Assembly: GCA_013393545.1 (NCBI GenBank) | Contig: JABXHG010000335.1 | Span: forward strand, 1-11,408 | Reading direction: 5' to 3' | Source: Alteromonadaceae bacterium | GTDB taxonomy: Bacteria; Pseudomonadota; Gammaproteobacteria; Pseudomonadales; Oleiphilaceae | Length of the DNA: 11,408 nucleotides | Shown: piece after piece, positions 6,950 through 11,408 of the stretch | Numbering within the stretch: position 1 is the stretch's first letter | Layout of the letters: the number at the start of each line of letters is the position of its first letter | Notes under the pieces: generated by a model | The model's input: the letters and a program-made list of their open reading frames with translations, nothing else | Told to the model about the DNA's origin: nothing | The model's database searches: none | Translations under genes and position numbers: made by a program

Positions 6950-7710
6950 TGCGAGCCTCCTTGAGCGGATAACTCAACTGGCAGAGAAATATACTGAGGC
7001 AGCGCCTGGTTATTCAGAATTTTTAGGGCCTGCCGCACACTTCCCCCGTTCAGGTTAGGGTCCGCCTGCCATTGCCACTGACCGTTAACGACACGGCCGT
7101 AGCCAGCTGTTTGATTATCCTTGCTGACAAACCAGGCGTAACTGAGCCCCAGGTACAATTGATCGACCATCAAGGATTGCTGGTTTAGCTCAATAACTCC
7201 CTGATGCTGGCCGACTCGTTGGTTAAACTGCTGCAGTTGTTCAATGCGTGATAGCACGTATTGGAGTTTTGCGGTGTTGGAGGTTATGTCGTCATCAGAC
7301 GTATTCGTACCTTGTTCGTCAGCCGTTATTGCTGGCGCGATTCTCGTTTGATGATGGTTCAATTGTGCAGCTAAACGGTTGATAGCAGCTTCTGTCTGTT
7401 TCTGTTGCTGCTCTAGCTGGTTTTGCTGTTGCAGTAGTTGTGAGCGCTTTTCGTCAACGGAGTTTGTGCGTGTTTCTGTTTGCTTAAGAAACTCAGATAA
7501 TTGACTTATTTCGGCATTCAACAAGCGGATGCGTTGCTCCAGCACTGGCTTGTCTGCTTGCCACCCTGCCTGCAAGGCGCGAGTTTGGTCTTCTACGGCT
7601 AACCACTGCGCTGTCAGTTTATCGGTTGTTTCGACCGTTTGCGCCTGGATATTTGCGCTAAAAATGGCGGCGATGGAGAGCAATACGGCACTGATAAGTC
7701 TTAGCAGCAC
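6946..7710 (-). CDS. DUF3450 family secreted coiled-coil protein, first gene of the Ton operon
   Basis: This 254-residue exported protein has a signal peptide (MLLRLISAVLLSIAAIFSANIQAQ). A long coiled coil follows (about 30-125; EQRIRLLNAEISQLSEFLKQ, QQQNQLEQQQKQTEAAINRL). The C-terminal part is compact, with motifs seen in DUF3450 proteins: LYLGLSYAWFVSKDNQTAGY and GGSVRQALKILNNQ. DUF3450 genes sit directly before ttpC-like genes in Shewanella, Vibrio and related bacteria, so a periplasmic role with TtpC is likely, but no biochemical function is established. The start is a GTG supported by AAAGG at 7718-7722, seven bases upstream; the nearest upstream ATG is in another frame and stops at once. 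The gene opens the operon and shares its upstream region with the divergent receptor gene. Confidence 0.87.
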   Translation of the reverse strand: MLLRLISAVLLSIAAIFSANIQAQTVETTDKLTAQWLAVEDQTRALQAGWQADKPVLEQRIRLLNAEISQLSEFLKQTETRTNSVDEKRSQLLQQQNQLEQQQKQTEAAINRLAAQLNHHQTRIAPAITADEQGTNTSDDDITSNTAKLQYVLSRIEQLQQFNQRVGQHQGVIELNQQSLMVDQLYLGLSYAWFVSKDNQTAGYGRVVNGQWQWQADPNLNGGSVRQALKILNNQALPQYISLPVELSAQGGSQ

Positions 7711-7824
7711 ATGAACACCTTTATCTACTGAGTTTACTGGCCGGTAGTTTAAGGGGAATGAGTGTTTATGTAAATGCGAATAGTTAGCGTTTATTGACTG
7801 TTTAGGGTTTTCATGGCAACCTTA

Positions 7825-7843
7825 AATGAGAATTATTCCTAAA
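7825..7843. promoter_or_regulatory. Fur-box-like operator
   Basis: AATGAGAATTATTCCTAAA contains TGAGAATTATTCCTA (7827-7841). This matches 10 of the 14 defined positions of the 7-1-7 Fur consensus TGATAATNATTATCA, with the left half nearly perfect (TGAgAAT). It ends 28 bases before the receptor ATG, so it would overlap the promoter or early leader of the receptor/di-heme transcript. Fur bound to Fe(II) would repress when iron is plentiful. Whether it also controls the divergent Ton operon, about 115 bases away, is uncertain. Confidence 0.65.
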
Positions 7844-7850
7844 ACGTTTT
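7841..7850. repeat. 10-base perfect palindrome next to the Fur-like site
   Basis: AAAACGTTTT is self-complementary and overlaps the right end of the Fur-like box, 22 bases before the receptor ATG. It could be part of an operator for a second regulator or simply AT-rich chance. Confidence 0.3.
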
Positions 7851-7871
7851 TTAAGGCCAGAGAGTATCAAG

Positions 7872-10334
7872 ATGCAATTACCTATGTCTTTTTTGCGTAA
7901 CCCGGTTGCTGTTGCGGTCAGCCTATCCATTTTCACCACCTTGTCCTTTTCTACTTATGCGCAGGAAGACTCGGTACAAGAGTTAGCAACCACCAAGGTG
8001 GAAAGTGAAAATTCAGAGGTGGAAGTAAAAACTCTGGGGCCGATCGATTTGCGGACTTCTACTCGTTCGGATTTAAGCGAGGCGTTATCTATAATCCCAT
8101 CTTTACGCATTGATAATACGGCAAGCTCGAGTACCCGGCAGGGTGATATTAAGCCGGCGGAATTTTCAATTCGGGGCGCGGCACCGTATCAGAATAACAT
8201 TCAGCTGGATAACAGTAGCATCGACAGTCTGCTTGACCCGGCTAACGTATTACGCCCGGGAGAATCGCCAAGCTACACTCAAGTGTCGGGACACTCTCAG
8301 TCTATTTTTATTGACCCGGAGTTTCTTTCTTCAATTGAAGTTATTGACAGCAATGCTTCGGCAAAAGAGGGTGGTTTCACCGGTGGCGTGATAAAGGCAA
8401 AAACACGTGGGTATCAAGGGGAGAATACGTTTTCTGTTAGTCATCGCATGACCAAAGACAGCTGGACCGAGTTTCATATTGATAAGGCGCAGTTGGCTAA
8501 TTTTGAAGAAGGTGCGGCGCAACTTCCGACGGGGACTCCTGGCAAGTTCCAGCCCAATTTTGATAAATCGGAAACTTCGCTCTCAGGTACCTTTAGGGCT
8601 GGTGATATTGGCTTCTTTGTGGGATATAGCGAAAAGCGCTCGGAAATCACCCAAAAACGGACCTCTGAATTGGCTACTATGTCTGACTTTGAATACTTCT
8701 TAGAGACAGGCAATGTTTTTAAGCGTGGAGATGAAGACAAACTCGACAGCGAATCTCGTTATTTTACAGTGCGTGCTGATGCACTGAATGTGCCTTACGA
8801 TTTGTACGCTACGTTTTCTTACAGTGACTTTTCTGAAGACAGTTTTTTAATTAATTTTTTTAATTCTGATTTTACCAGTGAAGTGAGAGGCTACAACTTT
8901 AGCGTAAATTATGGCGACGATTTTGGTGAAACGCGTGTTGACTCGACGGTGGCGCTGAATTTAAGTGACAACAGCCGTGATGCTCAAATAAACACTTTCG
9001 ATAAATACATTGGCCGGAGTATTTATACCGAGAACGCGTATATTGGCAATTTCGGTGACCTGGAAAATGAGCAGGAGCGCTTGTCGGCATCGCTCGATTT
9101 TGACACTGAACTTAATAGCAACCATAACCTTCTGTATGGATTAGAGGTTGACCATGTGCGTTTACGGCAGAGTCGAGCTGAAGATTACGTTTACACAGAA
9201 TATGCCCCGACAGATCGGACATTAATATCTGGCGTACCTTACGCTGAGCACCATGTTTATCGTGAAACTGTGTACGGTGCCGGGGATATTGGCTTTAATG
9301 AAACTAATTTTAGTGCATACGGTGAAATAAAAGGTGAAAGCGAATCGTTGTTTTATTCGGGGGGGCTACGCGCCAGTCGTGATGCCTGGCTTGGAAACAC
9401 GAATTTGGCGCCGCGATTGAGCGGGGGAATGTACCTTGCTGATGACGAAAGCCTTTCTGTAGAAGTTGGGGCTAACCGATATTATGGCAAATCGTTTTTA
9501 TCGTACCGCTTAAGAGATGAAGAAAAGAAATTTGTTACCGTTCGCGAGCGAGAAGAAACCTATAATCCGGATTCACCTTTTAATGAGTTTTCAGGAGAGG
9601 CCAAGTGGTTGCCGAGTGACCTGAATACGCCTTACGATGATGAGTACAGTATTGGGCTTAGCAGTTCGAAATTTTCAGGAATAGCAAAAGTTGAGTTTGT
9701 TGTTCGTAAGGGGCGTGATCAAATTCGTACAGACTACAATAGCGAAGATGATACGTACCAGTACGTTAATAGCGGCGAAAGCGATACCCGGCAAATAGAC
9801 GTGTCCTGGCGATCGCCAACATACAATTGGTTATCCTCTGACTGGCGAGTCAATGCTGGTGTTTCATGGATGGATACTGAAACCGATGCACAATATCTGG
9901 ATGGAGGTTATGGCAAAGCCACAAACCCGGATGAAGAGATCATCTTTGATGGTAAACGTATGCTGAGAGTAGACCTGCCTGCGGATGATTACGCCAGCCC
10001 GATTTCGGCCAATATTGATGTGATCATGCAGGCCTTTGATAACCGCCTGTCGATGACTAACTCGTTTGGATATACCAATGGTTACCAGTATTTAGGTCGT
10101 GCTGGCACTGATGAAGCGACTGGACTCAAAAATTATGAGACGGTTGATCAGGGAACGACATTTAACTGGAACCTTGGGGTCGAGTATCAGCTTTTTGCAG
10201 GCAATAACTCGGCGTATGTCAGCCTGGATGTTATTAACCTGACGGACAAGTCCAATGTACTTCGGTATGAAACCGGCACCCAATTATTCAGCCTGGGACG
10301 CCAGTTCTGGGTTGAGGTGGGCTACCGGTTTTAA
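7872..10334 (+). CDS. TonB-dependent outer-membrane receptor, substrate unknown
   Basis: This 820-residue protein has a signal peptide cut after Ala30 (FSTYA|QED). A plug domain follows (about 50-180), with DLSEALSIIPSLRIDN, EFSIRGAAPYQNNIQLDN, FLSSIEVIDSNAS and EGGFTGGVIKAKTRG. The rest is a long beta-barrel of alternating aromatic strands, ending in FWVEVGYRF with the C-terminal Phe typical of barrel proteins inserted by BAM. No obvious canonical TonB box is seen near the N-terminus, though ELATTKVES lies in the right place. No cysteine or His-rich cluster was noticed. The Shine-Dalgarno region is weak (AGAGAG just before the ATG). It is divergent from a complete Ton operon, which should energise it, carries a Fur-like site upstream, and is followed after five bases by a di-heme cytochrome gene. 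The plug does not match any siderophore, heme or cobalamin receptor I can name, so the ligand is left open. Confidence 0.9.
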   Translation: MQLPMSFLRNPVAVAVSLSIFTTLSFSTYAQEDSVQELATTKVESENSEVEVKTLGPIDLRTSTRSDLSEALSIIPSLRIDNTASSSTRQGDIKPAEFSIRGAAPYQNNIQLDNSSIDSLLDPANVLRPGESPSYTQVSGHSQSIFIDPEFLSSIEVIDSNASAKEGGFTGGVIKAKTRGYQGENTFSVSHRMTKDSWTEFHIDKAQLANFEEGAAQLPTGTPGKFQPNFDKSETSLSGTFRAGDIGFFVGYSEKRSEITQKRTSELATMSDFEYFLETGNVFKRGDEDKLDSESRYFTVRADALNVPYDLYATFSYSDFSEDSFLINFFNSDFTSEVRGYNFSVNYGDDFGETRVDSTVALNLSDNSRDAQINTFDKYIGRSIYTENAYIGNFGDLENEQERLSASLDFDTELNSNHNLLYGLEVDHVRLRQSRAEDYVYTEYAPTDRTLISGVPYAEHHVYRETVYGAGDIGFNETNFSAYGEIKGESESLFYSGGLRASRDAWLGNTNLAPRLSGGMYLADDESLSVEVGANRYYGKSFLSYRLRDEEKKFVTVREREETYNPDSPFNEFSGEAKWLPSDLNTPYDDEYSIGLSSSKFSGIAKVEFVVRKGRDQIRTDYNSEDDTYQYVNSGESDTRQIDVSWRSPTYNWLSSDWRVNAGVSWMDTETDAQYLDGGYGKATNPDEEIIFDGKRMLRVDLPADDYASPISANIDVIMQAFDNRLSMTNSFGYTNGYQYLGRAGTDEATGLKNYETVDQGTTFNWNLGVEYQLFAGNNSAYVSLDVINLTDKSNVLRYETGTQLFSLGRQFWVEVGYRF

Positions 10335-10339
10335 ACGCT

Positions 10340-11408
10340 ATGCAACCAGGACGTTTTTTACTAGTCGTTATTGGTAGTTGTCTGCTGATGTTTGGCTCAG
10401 TCGGTGAGGCGGAGCCGCAGAACACCTTAGTTGATGTTTATCGAGGTCCTCAGCAGCAATGGCCCGCAGCAACGATTGATGACGGAGTAGATTTTAAGCC
10501 GTTAGCACCACTTGATAATAAACCGCCTTTTCCTGAGGATAATCCCTATTCGAAAGAAAAATGGGAGCTGGGTAAGCAGCTGTTTTTTGAACGTCGATTA
10601 TCTAAGTCAAGGCAAGTGGCCTGCGCCAGTTGTCATGATCCTGACTTAGGCTGGGCGGATGGACGGCGCAAGGCTATTGGCCATAATCGTATACAACATG
10701 AATTAAATTCGCCCTCTATTGTAAACAGCGCCTGGATTGAGGAAGTGTTTTGGGACGGGCGTGCGGACTCTCTGGAAGAGCAGATACTTGGAAGTTGGCA
10801 AAACCCAATAGAAATGGCGGCGAACTTGCCAGACGCTGTGGCTCGTATTCAGAGTATTGAAGGCTATTCACCTCTTTTTGAACAAGCCTTTGGCTCCACT
10901 GACGTAAGTGCTGACCGGATCAGCCAGGCGATTGCAACCTTCATGCGGAAGATAACTCTGACAAACACGCGTTTTGACAAGTTTATGCGAGGTGAGCGTG
11001 ACGTTTTAACTGGAGATGAAATTAAAGGGCTGCATTTGTTCCGTACCAAAGCTCGTTGTGCCAACTGCCATAACGGTGCCTTGTTGAGTGATGGTGAATA
11101 CCATCATTTGGGGTCGTCTTTTCATAACGTTGGAGAGTTTCAAGGGCGTTATCGCGTAACCGGAAAAGCTGAGGATGTGGGTGCATTCAGAACGCCTGGG
11201 TTGCGTGGTATTGGGGAAACGGCCCCTTATCAGCATAATGGCTTTGCTAAAAATTTGGATATATTACTGAACCTGTACAATATGGGCTGGTGGCAAAATG
11301 CTGAGTTGGCGGAAAAAGGCAACGATATCCCTACTGCTCAGTTATCGAGCCACATTCAGGAGCTGAAGTTAAACAAGGAGGAGTTAAGCCAGCTTAAGGC
11401 TTTTTTGG
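10340..11408 (+). CDS. Di-heme cytochrome c peroxidase/MauG family protein (3' partial)
   Basis: The frame stays open for 356 codons to the right edge; family members have about 340-400 residues, so little is missing. A signal peptide is present (MQPGRFLLVVIGSCLLMFG, cut near GEA|E). Two c-type heme sites are seen: C95-A-S-C98-H99 (10622-10636) and C240-A-N-C243-H244 (11057-11071). Family motifs include LGKQLFFERRLSKS, SPSIVNSAWIEEVFWDGRAD, SWQNPIEM, FRTPGLRGIGETAPYQHNG and NLYNMG. The proteins act in the periplasm on peroxide or oxidise a protein partner. Tyr313 (11276-11278) falls where MauG has its heme-ligand Tyr and bacterial peroxidases have Met, by my unaided alignment; this favours a MauG/MbnH-like enzyme. 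Trp105 follows the first heme site (HDPDLGW). The ATG lies five bases after the receptor stop, with no clear Shine-Dalgarno site, so translation is probably coupled to the receptor. Confidence 0.92.
   Translation, partial: MQPGRFLLVVIGSCLLMFGSVGEAEPQNTLVDVYRGPQQQWPAATIDDGVDFKPLAPLDNKPPFPEDNPYSKEKWELGKQLFFERRLSKSRQVACASCHDPDLGWADGRRKAIGHNRIQHELNSPSIVNSAWIEEVFWDGRADSLEEQILGSWQNPIEMAANLPDAVARIQSIEGYSPLFEQAFGSTDVSADRISQAIATFMRKITLTNTRFDKFMRGERDVLTGDEIKGLHLFRTKARCANCHNGALLSDGEYHHLGSSFHNVGEFQGRYRVTGKAEDVGAFRTPGLRGIGETAPYQHNGFAKNLDILLNLYNMGWWQNAELAEKGNDIPTAQLSSHIQELKLNKEELSQLKAFL

Larger units (their letters stand above)
7711..7871. promoter_or_regulatory. Divergent promoter region between Ton operon and receptor gene
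   Basis: These 161 bases separate two divergent transcripts and must hold both promoters. A Fur-box-like site lies at 7825-7843, close to the receptor start. Neither strand shows a convincing -35/-10 pair with normal spacing: TTGACT at 7794-7799 has no good -10 box 16-18 bases downstream, and TTGCCA on the - strand (7813-7818) is followed only by a weak CAATAA. The region is otherwise AT-rich with no coding potential. Confidence 0.6.

Noticed and set aside
7775..7789. A second Fur-like match, TGCGAATAGTTAGCG, nearer the Ton operon
   Set aside because: Only about 9 of 14 consensus positions match and both half-site cores are broken, so it is little better than chance in AT-rich DNA.
7794..7799. 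TTGACT as a -35 box for the receptor gene
   Set aside because: The hexamer 17 bases downstream is CAACCT; the nearest -10-like TTAAAT is 22 bases away, too far for a normal promoter.

Overview
The window reads as chromosomal DNA of a marine-type gammaproteobacterium, most likely of the Alteromonadales (Idiomarina, Pseudoalteromonas or Shewanella-like). The main reason is the six-gene order DUF3450 - TtpC-like - ExbB - ExbD - TonB - TPR, which is the 'TonB2/TtpC' type of Ton system known from Vibrio and Alteromonadales. GC content looks moderate by eye and codon use looks uniform across the genes. The assignment is an inference; no rRNA or tRNA is present to test it.

Left part (2-2737, + strand): the 3' part of a gene for an outer-membrane lipoprotein protease. 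It has a lipobox, an Ig/cadherin-like domain, a subtilisin-type S8 domain with Asp/His/Asn/Ser all visible, and a C-terminal P/Homo B domain, so it is kexin-like. It is followed 24 bases later by a small secreted protein that resembles a free-standing subtilase propeptide. This arrangement matches the Aeromonas sobria ASP protease and its separate chaperone ORF2. A hairpin with a T-rich tail follows.

Middle part (2854-7710, - strand): a tight operon read right to left. It encodes DUF3450, TtpC-like MotA/TolQ/ExbB, a short ExbB, ExbD, TonB and a periplasmic TPR protein. All junctions overlap or are separated by 1-4 bases, and several starts have good Shine-Dalgarno sites. Together they should form an inner-membrane, proton-driven energiser for outer-membrane receptors.

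Right part (7711-11408, + strand): a 161-base divergent intergenic region with a good Fur-box-like site, then an 820-residue TonB-dependent receptor. Five bases after it begins a secreted di-heme cytochrome of the CCP/MauG family that runs off the right edge. The receptor is the obvious client of the divergent Ton operon, and the Fur-like site suggests control by metal. The di-heme partner, which has MauG-like rather than classical peroxidase ligand features, makes this a candidate metal or redox-linked uptake locus whose substrate cannot be read from the sequence.

No insertion sequences, CRISPR arrays, RNA genes or gene-free stretches above 300 bases were seen.
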